Origin: Hordeum vulgare subsp. vulgare
Taxonomy: Eukaryota > Streptophyta > Magnoliopsida > Poales > Poaceae
Length of the DNA stretch: 64,000 bases
Reading direction: 5' to 3'
Assembly: GCF_904849725.1 (NCBI RefSeq)
Contig: NC_058520.1
Coordinates: forward strand, 325,139,186-325,203,185
The translations under genes were made by a program, and so were the position numbers. Each line of letters begins with the position of its first letter. Position 1 is the first letter of the stretch. Under the pieces are notes generated by a model. It did no database searches, was not told the origin of the DNA, and was given only the letters and a program-made list of their open reading frames with translations. Of this stretch, positions 1 through 12,001 are shown one piece after another.

Positions 1-1992
1 CCTGAGATTAGAACCCCGTACCCCTTCGGTTTTAGTTAAAAAAACCCGAACAGTTTTCTGCCCACTTATTATTTAGCCGTAGATTTTGTTATACTTCGGC
101 CGTTTGCTCGTTCTACCCGCAGCACACACCCCCGCAACCAATCAGGGACTGCCACGTATCGGTTAGAATCTGTTTTCTTTTTTCTGTTTAATTCCAAAAC
201 AGAAAAGTTTCAAGTTTATTTTGATCATAGCTTTTGATCCTGAATTCCAATGGAGTTGAAACTCGTTCCAGTGGATCACAATTTTGCTGTAGTTTTTAAA
301 AACATATAATTTGTCTATGTTTGAAATTTTCAAATTTGAATTAGATCAGATTTAGTTTAAACCTTGTTTTGCTTATTCCAGGAGTTTAAAAAATGATTTT
401 GATTTGATTCTTTTTGTACTGCTTCCTAGTGTTTATATCCTACTGTGGTATAAGTTTCAATTTTTGTTTAATATTTGTACTTGGGGTTTTAACAGAAACA
501 AGTTTCTGCCTTAGTGACGTATAGTGAATTCTTTCACTTAGGCCATAGCAACTTTTTACTTGTGATGTTATTTTTACTTGTTGTTTGATTGTAGTGTTTA
601 CCGTGTGTATTTGTTTGTATCGGTAGATCACCCGGAGTGCAAATCTTGTTACTTAGAAGTGCTCGATCAAGACAACTATCATCAAGGCAAGTCATTTTGA
701 TCATACTATTTCCTATGTTTTTCGATGCATGGTAGTTTCACCTTTCTTTGCCCAATTGCATGCTGCTTAGGTAATTGGAAATTTTAGTATAGGTTGTAGT
801 ATCATGTGGTAGGCACACAACAACCCCGATACTTGGCCCCGGGACGACAAATTTCATATTGCTATGCTTGAGTAGACGGGATTTGGTTGAGTGCATAACA
901 CGAGTGATGAGAGGTTGATTAAATAATCAAGACCGGTTAAGACAAGATTTTCAAGACCTCGGATGCAATGCAACTCTAGGTGAAGGACGGTTGATCGGCT
1001 CCCTGGAGAAACCAGTGGATGTCCCGGGATGCTGGAGACGGCCATGACATCTTGCGGAAAGCTTCACCCAGGCTCGAAGAGACGGACGGAGACTTCAAGA
1101 CCCAAGGCTTACCTGCACAGCCACAAGTCATTATGGGCTCTGGCTTGGTTGGACAACGCGGCGACTCTGGACAGGCGGTGCTAGCAGATGTAGAAGAACG
1201 GTAGGAATGGATGGGCACCGACAGGGATTCAGAGGGACCCGTTGAAAGACCATGTTTTGATCATCCGGTCTTCAAACACCCTGAAGTGCGAGGACATACA
1301 CGGAGGAGATCAAATCTTGTGGGGAACGTGTGCAAAACTCTGCAGAGTGACCAACCTAATCGATTAGCCATGTCCACGGTCATTGACAACTTGAGCCGAA
1401 GGCATTGAAATTCCCCTGAACTCTCGACACAACTTAATAATGATGTGGGTGTTAACAACAACTCGGGTATGAGAATTGGTTGGCGGAACCATCTCGTTAA
1501 CAACAAACAATGTAGTAATATTTTTGCTTCCAGCCCCTCTTGTTGTAGGAGAAAATTGGCTTTATGCAAAACTTATACCCCACCTGCCAAATATGCATGT
1601 AGAGATAGTTGATTATTATTTTACCCCTCTCTTGATGACTTGCCGGCATATTCCATATGCTGACCTACACGGCTGCAACGTATCATGTTGCAGAGTACTT
1701 TTCCGACCAGGAGTGAGGCTACGATCTACGCTCAGCGACATGCCCTGGAGTCGGATGGACTCGTCTACCTGATGCTTCCGCTAGTCTTCGTTAGTTATCT
1801 CATGAGATGGCCTTCAGCCACTTTATTGTAATCCTTTATTGTAATAAAGTACTCGTTATGAGATTTCGATTAATAAAGTTGTGTGATTGAACTCTTGAAT
1901 ATATACATTAATGTACTGAGTATGTACCAGCATGATCTTGGGATGGTACGGAAACACCAGAGGCTTGACTCGTCTTGAGTCGGGTCGCTACA
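1..1992 (+). mobile_element. Gypsy-type LTR, 3' portion (truncated by the window edge)
   Basis: No convincing reading frame is present. The text resembles the 3' part of a long Triticeae gypsy LTR: AT-rich at first, then moderately GC-rich, ending near 1992 in GTCGGGTCGCTACA, which looks like an LTR terminus. The sequence that follows is of a different character. The 5' end of the LTR lies outside the window, so the family cannot be named and the orientation rests on the terminal CA alone. The short open frames within it (for example 1019-1204 and 1261-1569) overlap on both strands and look like chance. Confidence 0.45.
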
Positions 1993-3003
1993 CTTAGCCA
2001 TCTTCCGTGAGGTTTTTGTATGACCTATTTTATAAGTTGTTCCTCACGGATTCCCTTTGAGCCCGAAGTCCGACCTATATTTGATGTGCTAGATATAAAG
2101 CATGACCTATAATTGGGTTGTGCTAGTACATCAAGGAGAACATTAGAAGCGGAGTGCTAAATGTCTCTCGGTCAATCAACCAGATTTTGTTCTCTTGGCA
2201 CAGCTAAGGTGAAATCTGAGGAAGTGTTGTCTTCCTTTGCATCTGCATCCTCCATCACTGTTCATCATGGTAGTATGTTGTGTCACCAAGATCTTGGCAC
2301 GGATGTTGGTAAACTTTGATGAATATGGAAATGCTCAAGTTCTTGAGAGCACGCTCAGACACTAGGTTATATCCTCGGTAATAATTGGATTGTGCCTTCC
2401 GTTTGCCAAGTTGTTCAATAACTCTAGTTTCTTTCCAACCTGAGTATGCCATTCTTTCAACTTCCTTCAAACAATCATTTGTGAATTGTCTTCCCTAGTA
2501 GGAAGAGTTTCAATGATCTTAGGATCAAAAGTAATTATTTTTGCCACTTAAGGGGAATAACTCTAAGAGTCACCTTCCTAAGGTGCCTCGTTGTGATATG
2601 AAGGGTAACTTAATCCTCGCTACTATGAAACCTCGCCACCATCTGTTTTAAGCCTGGATTTGTGGCCTACCAATTGAACCTCTGTCATATGTCTCATTTC
2701 CTCGTCCGTGTTATGTGTGTTGTGTCTCAGCTCAAGGGACGTTCCTACGTCTCATTCTATGAGTTGATCTTCAGTTGCTCGATCTTTGAGGAGATCGAAT
2801 CTTGTAGAGTCTTCCTGTTCTTTTGTCGTCGAGCTAGATGAAGACCTCAAAGACAAAGATGTCAAGATCAACATGATGCGACGAATCAATATCCTCGAGA
2901 GGAGAAAATGGATCGTGAAGATTGTGATACTTTAGTGTCCCCTCTTGCTCTTCCCGACTATGCTTGAATCTCGGGACGAGATTCTTGTTTAGTGGGGGTG
3001 AGT
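1993..3003 (+). mobile_element. 3' internal remnant of a gypsy-type retrotransposon, non-coding, ending in a polypurine tract
   Basis: This kilobase has no long open frame. It ends with the phrase CTCGGGACGAGATTC and then a purine run (AGTGGGGGTGAGT, 2991-3003) directly before TGTCACAGCCC. That arrangement is typical of the pol end and polypurine tract before a 3' LTR in Triticeae gypsy elements. Upstream coding sequence is too decayed to recognise. The left junction at about 1992 is inferred from the LTR-like end there. Confidence 0.5.
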
Positions 3004-6000
3004 TGTCACAGCCCTAGATTATAGCTTGTAGTTAGTTGCATCAGTAAGCATTCATGAATGCATTCAAATCAATTTAATTAAAATATGGATGATCTACAAA
3101 TGGGGATGACCAAACCCTAACACCAAACAACATCCAAATAGGTTCAACAAGAGAAAAATCCTAGCTACTCCATATTCAAAACAAAACCCTAGCAACTCTA
3201 TATGCAAAACAATTCAAAAGTGGTGACAAATCAATGAACCAAAATGGTTTTCATAAAAGTCCATAATTTTTGATAAATGTTGGAAAGAAAATATCAGGGG
3301 TGATATATATTTTCAAAATACTTTTGGCATTTTATTTTAAACTCAAAAGCCACTGAAATCAATTAATTAATTGATTTCAAATACTTCCTAGTTTTATAAA
3401 ATGTTGAAAACTTCACATGGGGTTGGAAATATTCCAAATGACACCCCAGAGTTGTTTAGCTATTTTCTTTGAATTAGTTGGAGCCAAAACAAATAAAAGA
3501 AATGTCAGAAATATCAAACAGAAAGATCAAAAAGAAAAAGATAAAAATCTTACGTATCCTGCGCTCGTGGCCGCCCAGCCCACCAAGGGCGAGGAGGTCA
3601 TCTTCCTCCTCCCGCCAGTGTGCAGCTGAGGTGTCGCCCTCACGTTCGCCGACGGCCACCTCGCTGGAGGCACCCCCTCTGACCCTATCTTCTCGTGCTG
3701 AGAAGCCCCGAGGTGCCCTCCTCTCATTCCTCTCCTCGCACGCGTCTCTCCTCTCCCCTAGCTCCCTCTCCGCGACCATCGAGCAAGATCGCCGCCGTTG
3801 CTCACTGCTACCGGGGAAACCGCACCCCTCCGGCCTACATGAGAAGCTCAGAAGCTCCGACGTGTTCCTCTTCGTCCTCAGAGTGAAGCCAGAAGGGCCG
3901 AGGTCCTCCGTCGCCGCAGCTCCGTTGTCGTCTTTATCTCCGGTCACCGAGATCCGCCTTCGTCGATCTGCTGCCATCGAGCCCCTTCGACCTCCCCGTC
4001 TCTTCGAATGGGTTCTCCATGAGCTCCTGCTCCCTTCCCCGTGTTTTCCCCCCTTTGTCCCTGCCCTAGCGCCAACCCCCACCATGGCCGACTCTGGCCA
4101 CCGGCCGAGGTCATCACCGGCCTCGCTCCATCCACCTCCTGGCCCGTGGTTTGGTCGGAACGGATGCGGCGCTCTGCCAGCTTCGTGTAGAACCGAACCG
4201 CGCTCGATTTGGACCTATGTAGCACAATTTCGGCCAACTCCGGCGAGCCCTCCGCCGTGGGCTTGGTCGCCGGCGACCACCCTCCGGTGGGGGCCGACGT
4301 GGCCAGCCATTAGCCACTAACCACTCTCCCCAGAGACGCTGCCAGAGGGCCCCACTCCTGGTCAAACCCCAATTAGGGGCTGGTCAGTGCGGGTTTAGCC
4401 TCTGGGTCACTGACCAGTGGGCCCCACTAGTCAGGTTTGACCTGGACCGGCTGGTTGACCTGCTGACGTAGGGATGACATCAGCCTGACGCAGTAATAGC
4501 TTTTCTGATTTATTATAATTCCAAAAAATGCTGAAAACTTCTAAAAATCATATAAAATAATCTGTAAGTCCAATGAAAATAATTTATATATGAAAAATGA
4601 TCAGAAAAATCCAAAGAATCTGAATATGGAATTTTCATGCATGTTTAAAAAAGTTAAAATCACCAAATAGGCAAAAAGGTGTATAGGATAAATTTCATAT
4701 TTAGTTTGGAGATGGAATTTGATACTTATTTGAATTCCAGTTCAATTGTTATGACCAAACATTGGTCAATGCAAATCAGTACCTCAAAATACTAACCCCA
4801 TGCATGTTGGAACAATTTGTTATGAGCATCAGGTCAAATCAATTATAAGGGTAGTTGGAAAAATACCGGCTTGAAGTGATGTTTGAATCCTAATTCCAAC
4901 TTCAACTTAAGAAATGATAGCCACATTAGCCCTGCCACCTTTCATTTCATGTCTTGAGAATGTATCATAGTGTTGCATTTCCGTGAAGTAATTGTTTTTC
5001 TTTCTTGTTTGCCGGTGTTGTTCCCTCTCGGTAAACGATGTTTCCGACGATGTGATCGTTGACATTGATGAAGACTCATTGCTATCTTCAGACGTGTCAG
5101 GCAAGCAAACCCCCTTGAGCATATTAAAATAAACCCACTCTCTCGCTCCTGCTATCTTTTACTGCATTAGGACAAACATGATTCAATTGTACATGTTATC
5201 GGTAGTTGAACCCATTCCTCTACATGACCTGATTTTGTCACAGTAAATAGTTGAAACCACTCAGCGTGAGTAGCAACTGCTTGAGCCTTGTTGTGCTTAC
5301 TCATCCATGCTTTATTACAATGTCTGCTATGCCTAGAGTTGTGTCGGGTCTGATCCGTCTGGATGATGAATCGGAATGGTTGTGTTCATGTCCTACAGTG
5401 TGACAGTAAAGGTGTGAATCTGATTTGGTCAAGGTAGCGATGAGAGGCCATGTAGGAGCACATGGCGGGTTGTCTCATTGGGACCGTCCTTCAGAACTGA
5501 GTTCTGTGTGGGTTATCCAAGACAAGATACTACCACACATTGGGATACTTAATTGACCCTCTCGTCTTATTAATCGCCTAGATCTCTGTCCAGGAGTTGC
5601 AATTAGTTTCTGGTGTTTGTAGGAAAAGTGTTGGCGGCCGTGTTTAGCTCTGTCCGACAGGGTAGGCTTCACTACGGTAGATACATAGTGGCATGGTGTA
5701 CCAAGTGGCACCCGGATGGTGGGCTTGTGAACCCTGCGCACATCGTTTGGGGCCGTAGAGGAAACCTCGGCCGGACTTCCTTGCGGGTTCAGTCTCAAAT
5801 AGGCGATAAACCTGGACTAGGGTCTTGTGTGGTTAACGGTCGTGGCCGACACCCACGCCAGTGCTTCCGCTAGAAGGTTGCCGAGATGCATGAAGTGCAC
5901 ATGGTGATAAGTGGTGGGAGCGTGTGTGGAGAAGTATACCCCTACAGGGTGATTTAATCTGTTCGAATAGCCGCGTCCTCGGATATGGACTAGTTGGAAG

Positions 6001-6640
6001 CATTACGTGGTACATAGACAATTTAAACGGTTACTCTAAAATATGCAAGATAAGTGTTAGTGTTATGGAAGGCTTTCTCGTAGGGAGACGAGAGTGGATC
6101 CATAGTGGTGTATTGCATTGGTGAATATGTGGACTTGTGTGCGCTATCCCACCTCAAAGAAATAACTTGTAGTCGTAGTACAGGTTAACCAAGAGTCAAA
6201 GATGGCTTGCTGCAATCAAACCCCACAATCCTTTCATTGAAACATGATGCATATGTAGATAGTTCTGATGTAAGACTTGCTGAGTACCTTTGTACTCACG
6301 GTTTCTTTATTTATGTTTTTGCAGAGAAGACTTAGACTCATTAAAAGGTTCTACGCGATGTGTTCAATGTTGACCGGAATAGCTTGGGAATCCCAGACAG
6401 AGGTCTGGCTCCTTTGGTAGGGTCGTAGTAGCTTTTCAGGATCTTCCAGCCACTTTTAGTAGACGTCTGTACCCAGACATGATTTGCTTCCGCTTGTTGT
6501 TTGTATGACTTGAGTGTCGGGTCGCGGGACCCCTGTTTGTAATAACACACTATGTTGATTCTTATGAGTCCTTAATAAAAGCTTGAGTCATAGAGTTATG
6601 TTGTGATGCCATGTTGTATCTACACATATCGTGCATATTG
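3004..6640 (+). mobile_element. 3' LTR of the gypsy-type element (start clear, end approximate)
   Basis: It starts with TGTCACAGCCC immediately after a polypurine tract, so the left boundary is well supported. It holds a GC-rich stretch at about 3560-4470 followed by AT-rich sequence, a layout also seen in the LARD LTRs of this window. A long frame at 3478-4320 lies in the GC-rich part and is overlapped by frames on the other strand, so it is not annotated as a gene. The right end is uncertain. Candidates lie between about 6530 and 6640, where the text changes to that of another LTR family. Confidence 0.5.
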
Positions 6641-7140
6641 TGTGTATGTTATGAAATGCATTATATGTGTGGGCTTCGACACCTAGTTGTGTGCCTTTAG
6701 TAGTACTCTTTACAGGGAAATGCCTCTTTGTGCTTCTATCGAGCCTAGGTAGCTTGCTACTGCTCTAGACACATTGATTGACCGACGTGTATCCTTCTTT
6801 GCTGTTGTGTCTGTCCCCTCGGGGAAATGTCACGCGGTTTAATGGAGTCCTTGTAGCCTGCTACGACTCGTCTACACACGTTGTTGATCAACACCTGCTT
6901 TGCTGGGTTATGTATGCATGTCCCTGTACGGATGTACCGCTTGGGTTTATGACTAGTCATGTCGACCCGGGTTCTTTGTCGTTTGAACTCTAGCAACATA
7001 TTCATATACGTGAGCCAAAAGACGCAAACGGTCCCGGCCAAGGTAAGGTGGCAGCCGTGTAGTTTACCGTGCGTGAGGCCGCAAAGTGATGTGATGTGTT
7101 ACAGGCTTGGTTCTTATGACTAAGGATCGGGGTCCCAACA
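6641..7140 (+). mobile_element. 3' end fragment of a second gypsy-type LTR
   Basis: From about 6640 the sequence resembles the terminal part of a different Triticeae gypsy LTR, including the phrases AGCTTGCTACTGCTC and GTGAGCCAAAAGACGCAAAC. It ends in GGGGTCCCAACA at 7140, where an LTR end is expected. Beyond 7140 the sequence becomes an antisense Athila-like gag. The left junction is a guess, and no primer site or target duplication is visible. Confidence 0.4.
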
Positions 7141-7159
7141 ATCATCTTTCCTCTTCTTT

Positions 7160-8884
7160 CTAGGATGACTAGGTGCATGAGTGCTAACTCCTTGAGAATC
7201 TTATTCAATTCTCTTTGGATGACCCTCAGGATACAAAGGTTCCTGGGTCATTCTATCGCCTCTAGTGACGACTTTGACAGAATTGTCATTCAACTCATTG
7301 AACAAGTCATTCTGAGCTTTAAGTACTTGTTCTACTTGAGTAGTAACCATAGAGGCATGTTTACTTAGAAGCTTAAGATCATTGATGTTTCTGTCCACAC
7401 AAGCACTTAAATGACTAAGCATACGACCATTCTGTTCCAATTGTGTGCTAAAATAATCGTTGAAACTCTGTTGTTTGGCAAAAAAGCTATCAAATTCATC
7501 GAGGCATAGGCTAGTAGGTTTATCAAAAGGAATATCACTCTCATCAAACCTCGCAGAGAATTTACTTCTACTACGTGTATCGGGTTATCGAGACCATGTA
7601 TCTCTTCGATAGGTGGTAGATTTTTGACATCTTCAGATTTAATGCCTTTCTCTCGCATATATTTCTTAGCTTCTTGCATATCTTTGGGACTGAGGAATAG
7701 AATACCTCTTTTCTTCCGAGTTGGCTTAGGAGGTGGTTCAGGAATAGTCCAAGCGTTCTCATTGCACAAGATCTTATTCAATAGGATCTCAGCTTGTTCT
7801 ACAGTTTGTTCCCAAAAAACACAACCAACACAACTATCTAGGTGGTCTTTAGAATCTTAGGTAAGTCCATTATAGAAGATATCAAGTATTTCATTCTTCT
7901 CAAGAGGGTGATCAGGCAAAGCATTCAGTAGCTGGATGAGCCTCCCCCAAGCTTGTGGGAGACTCTCTTCTTCAGCTTGAGCAAAGTTGCATATTTCCTG
8001 CAAGGCAGCTTGCTTCTTATGGGCAGGGAAATATTTTTCAGAGAAGTAGTAGACCATGTCCTCGGGGCTACACACACAACGAGGAGCAAGAGAAGTGAAC
8101 CAGGTCTTAGCATCATCCTTTAGCAAGAAAGGAAACAACTTGAGGATATAGTAGTGGGGAATCTTTTCCTCACTAGTGGAGAGGGTGGCTATATCGTGCA
8201 GTTTGGTAAGATGGGCTACAACCGTTTCAGACTCATAACCGTGAAAAGGATCTAATTCGACTAGAGTGATTAACTCAGGGTCGACAGAGAATTCATAACC
8301 CTTATCGGTCCAAAGATAGGCCAAGTAGCAAACTTTGGGTCGTATTTGATCCTAGCATTCAGAGATTTTTCTTTCCACTTGAGCAGTAGTTTCTCAACAT
8401 CATAGCTATCCTTACACGCAAGAAAACCCTTAGCTATCTCTCCCTCCATAACGTAACACTCAGGCGTATCAGGCAATTCAGGCATAGGAGAGCTAGTTCT
8501 AGCAGGCAAAACAGCAGGTTCTACTTCAATAGTATCAGCAGTTTGAGAAGTATCATCACATCTAGCAGCAATTCTAGCAATTTGTGCATCAAGGAATGCA
8601 CCTAGCGGCAAAGCAGTATCAAGCATAGTATCATCAGACAAAGCAGTATCAAGCGTAGCATCATGAGGCAAAGCAGTATCAAGCATAGCATCATCATAAG
8701 CATCATGGGCAGCAGAAGTAGCATCATCAAGCACACGCAACATATCAAGATTTCTAGCATGAGGTGATGTCGCAAACTTACTCATAACTGAGGGTGAATC
8801 AAGTGCAGAGCTAGATGACAGTTCCTTACCTGTCCTCGTAGTGGAGGGCAAGATTTCAGTTCTTGGATCTATCGGGTTCCTCAT
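7160..8884 (-). pseudogene. Athila/Sabrina-like gypsy gag (broken)
   Basis: Read leftwards from 8884, this encodes a gypsy capsid polyprotein in pieces at 8884-8270, 8324-7857, 7781-7407 and 7440-7201. The middle piece has Retrotrans_gag hallmarks: AKTWFTSL, YYFSEKYFP, QAWGRLIQLL and ILDIFYNGLT. Such proteins assemble the virus-like particle around element RNA. The N-terminal part is acidic and carries a ten-residue repeat around MLDTALP. Frames shift near 8300, and there is a stop after FYNGLT. No protease or pol follows before the end of the element text at about 7140, so it is truncated. It belongs with the primer site and LTR just upstream (8935-10386). The same gag family recurs on the same strand at 56286-57360. 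Loss of function is certain from the frame breaks; the exact family name is not. Confidence 0.8.
8607..8696 (-). repeat. Three tandem 30-bp units inside the gag N-terminus
   Basis: Units at 8607-8636, 8637-8666 and 8667-8696 share GGCAAAGCAGTATCAAGC with few differences. Read on the minus strand they encode a repeated decapeptide containing MLDTALP or TLDTALS. The 30-bp period keeps the frame, so the repeat expanded within a coding context. Confidence 0.8.
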
Positions 8885-8934
8885 AGTGACCAGCAGACGT
8901 CAATCCCTAGTGACTCAGAGAATATAGCTTTGCT

Positions 8935-8952
8935 TCCCTGGCAACGGCACCA
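8935..8952 (-). other. Primer binding site, tRNA-Asp type
   Basis: On the minus strand the sequence is TGGTGCCGTTGCCAGGGA, starting 11 bases after the LTR end. It closely matches the TGGCGCCGTTGCCGGGGA site that Athila-type elements use to prime reverse transcription from tRNA-Asp. This fixes the element's orientation (minus) and its 5' LTR (8964-10386). Confidence 0.8.
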
Positions 8953-8963
8953 GAAAAAGGTCT

Positions 8964-10386
8964 TGATAACCCACAAGTATAGGGGATCGCAAAAAATTTC
9001 GAGGGTAGAGTATTCAACCCAAATTTATTGATTCGACTCAAGGGGAAGTGAAAGAATATTCTCAAGTATTAGGAGTTGAGTTGTCAATTCAACCACACCT
9101 GAAATATTTAGTGTATGCAGCAAAGTATTAGTAGCAAGGTAGTATGATAGCAGCAGTAGCAACAGGAACCAGTAACAGCAAAGTAACAGCAGTAGCAACA
9201 AAGTAAGAGTAGCAGCAATGACAGTAGTAGCGGGAAAGTAACGTAGCAAGGACCAGTAGGAAAAACTCGTAGGCATTAGATCGGTGAAGGATGATTATGC
9301 CGGATGTGATTCATCATGTAACAGTTATAACACGGAGAGATAAGTAACTAGCTCCCGTTCGTCAATCTAATGTAGGCATGTATTCCGTATGTAGTCATAC
9401 GTGCTTAGGGAAAAGAACTTGCATGACATCCATTGTCCATCCCTCCCGTGGTAGTAGGGTCCTAATGGAAACTACGGGATATTAAGGTTCTCCTTTTAAT
9501 AAAGAACCGGACCAACGCATTAACACTTGGTGAGTACATGAACTCCTCATACTATGGTCATCTCCGGGAGTGGTTCCGGCTATTGTCACTCCGGGGTTGC
9601 CGGGTCATAACACATGGTAGGTGACTACAACTTGCAAGATAAGATCTAAAACACACATCTATTGGCGACAACATAATAGGTTCAGATCTGAAATCATGGC
9701 ACTCGGGCCCTGGTGACAAGCATTAAGCATGGCAAAGTAGTAGCAACATCAATCTCAGAACATAGTGGATACTAGGGATCAAACCCCGGTCAAAACTAAC
9801 TCGATTACATGATAGATCTCATCCAACTCATCACCGTCCAGCAAGCCTACGATGAGATCACTCATGAACGGTGAAGAGCATCATTGAATTGGCGATGAAG
9901 GAAGGTTGATGATGACGATGGCGATGATCTCCCCTCTCCGGAGCCCAAAACGGACTCCAGATCTGCCCTCGAGAGGAAGAACGGGAGGTGGCGGCGCCTA
10001 TGGATCGTAAAACGCGATGAACTCTTCCCCCTGATTTTTTCCGGACGAAAGAGGTTATATAGAGCTAGAATTGGGGGCGGCGGAGTCCCGACGGGCTCAC
10101 AAGCCTGCAAGCGTCGGCCAGGGGGTGGCCAGGTCTGGTGGGCTTGTGGGCTCCTGGCTCTGTCCCTCCAGTTGATTCTTGCGCTAGTATTTTTCATATA
10201 TTCCAGAAAAATTCTCCGTAAATTTTTAGGTCATTCCGAGAACTTTTATTTCTGCGCAAAAACAACACCATGACAATTCTTCTGAAAACAGCGTCAGTCC
10301 GAGTTAGTTCCATTCAAATCATGCAAATTAGAGTCCAAAACAAGGGCAAAAGTGTTCGGAAAAGTAGATACGACGGAGACGTATCA
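8964..10386 (-). mobile_element. 5' LTR of an Athila/Sabrina-like element (LTR type A)
   Basis: On the minus strand it begins TGATACGTCTCC (at 10386) and ends CTTGTGGGTTATCA (at 8964), giving TG...CA termini over 1423 bp. A tRNA-Asp-type primer site and gag follow. A CAGTAG-rich low-complexity tract lies at 9117-9240, and a TATATAGAG stretch near 10055-10062 could be the promoter. The outer flank (10387 onward) is the interior of a different LTR in the opposite orientation, so no target duplication can be read. Confidence 0.8.
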
Positions 10387-11586
10387 GCCACCTCTGCCCT
10401 AGCTCTTTCGCCTATATATTCTGAAAAATTCCACAAAAAATCAGGAGATCATCGAAAGTACTTTTCCGCCGCCGCAAGCTTCTGTCTCCGCAAAATCCCA
10501 TCTGGGGCACGTTCTGGTGCCCTGTGGGAGGGGGGATTTGGGTACGAAGGGCTTCTTCATCAACACCATGACCTCTCCGATGATGCGTGAGTAGTTCACC
10601 ATGGACCTACGGGTCCATAGCTAGTAGCTAGATGGCTTCTTCTCTCTCTTGGATCTTCAATAGAAAGTTCTCCATGATCTTCATGGAGATCTATCCTATG
10701 TAATCTTCTTTTGCGGTGTGTTTGTCGAGATCTGATGAATTGTGGATTTATGATCAGATTATCTATGAATCTTATTTGAGTTTCTTCTGATCTCTCTTAT
10801 GCATGATTTCATATCCTTGTATTTCTCTTCGAGTTGCGGGTTTTGTTTGGCCAGCTTGATATATGATTCTTGCAATGGGAGAAGTGCTTGGTTTTAGGTT
10901 CATACCAAGCGGTGACCTCACCCAGTGACAGAAGGGGTAGCGAGGCACGCATCGTGTTGTTGCCATCAAGGGTAAAAAGATGGGGTTTTCATCATTGGTT
11001 TGAGTTTATCCCTCTACATCATGTCATCTTGCTTAAGGAGTTACTCTGTTCGTCATGAACTCAATACACTAGATGCATGCTGGATAGCGGTCGATGTGTC
11101 GAGTAATAGTAGTAGATGCAGAAAGTATCGGTCTACTTGTCTCGGATGTGATGCCTATATGTATGATCATTGCCTTAGATATCGTCATGACTTTGCGCGG
11201 TTCTATCAATTGCTCGACAGTAATTTGTTCACCCACCGTAATATTTGCTATTTTGAGAGAAGCCTCTAGTGAACACAATGGCCCCCGGGTCTACTTCACA
11301 CCATATTTTCAGCCTTACTCTTTTACTTCATTGCATTTTCCGCCTTCATATCTCACTTTGCAATTAATCTTGAAGGGATTGACAACCCCTTTATAGTGTT
11401 GGGTGCAAGCTCTTTTGTGTTTGCGCAGGCACTCTGGACTTGATGCGATTCTCCTACTGGATTGATACCTTGGTTCTCAAAGTGAGGGAAATACTTACTG
11501 CTCCTGTGCTGCATCGCCCTTTCCTCTTCAAGGGAAAAACCAACGCAATCTCAAGGGGTGACAGAAAGGTTTCTGTTGCCGTAGCA
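10387..11586 (+). mobile_element. LTR fragment, type B, plus orientation (first ~335 bp missing)
   Basis: This is a close reverse-complement match to 57437-58628. It contains the same CGCCTATATATTC promoter-like text, the same ATGATGCG and GACCTCACCCAGTGAC phrases, and ends in TTTCTGTTGCCGTAGCA. It lacks the initial TGATACGTCTCC end. It starts abruptly at the outer end of the type A LTR, so the junction reflects insertion or recombination. There is no coding sequence. Confidence 0.7.
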
Positions 11587-12001
11587 GGTCCCTTAGTGGA
11601 ATCACGGCATCTTGCATTGTGTGAGTGCGTGAGGAGATTACGGTAGCCTTAGTGGAATCTTGGGGAGCATTTTGCCTCCACACCGCTCCAAAAAGACATT
11701 GGCATCTGCAAGTGTGTGAACTTCGGTATACATCGTCGTCTCTGCGTGCCTTGGTTATCTCTTACCCGAGCCTTTTACTTATGCACTATACTTTGTGATA
11801 GCCATATTGTTTCTTGTTATATATCTTGCTATCACTTAGTTTCTTATCTTGCTTAGCATAAGTTGTTGGTGCACATAGCTGAGCCTAGTTCTTTTGGGTT
11901 TTGTGCTTGAAAAATTAAACGTTAGTTTTATTCCGCATTTTTTCAAGCCTAAAAAATAAATAATTTGAAGTGCCTATTCACCCCCTCGAGGTAACATTCA
12001 C
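11587..12001 (+). mobile_element. Copia (Maximus/Claudia-like) LTR, 3' part before an Angela insertion
   Basis: The sequence matches the 3' part of a common Triticeae copia LTR, with the phrases CTCTTACCCGAGCC, TTGCTTAGCATAAGTTG and GTGCCTATTCACCCCCTC. It continues after the solo Angela LTR as 13821-13834 (CCTTTCA end) and is followed by a primer site at 13837. Its 5' part is missing at the junction with the preceding LTR fragment. A similar LTR end with the same ATTGGTATTA primer context is seen in the copia element at 43281. Confidence 0.7.

Noticed and set aside
3478..4320. 280-codon open frame on the plus strand
   Set aside because: It sits in a GC-rich section of a gypsy LTR, with a 203-codon frame on the other strand. 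The product is Pro/Ser/Arg-rich without domain, and no start context or homologous family is recognisable.
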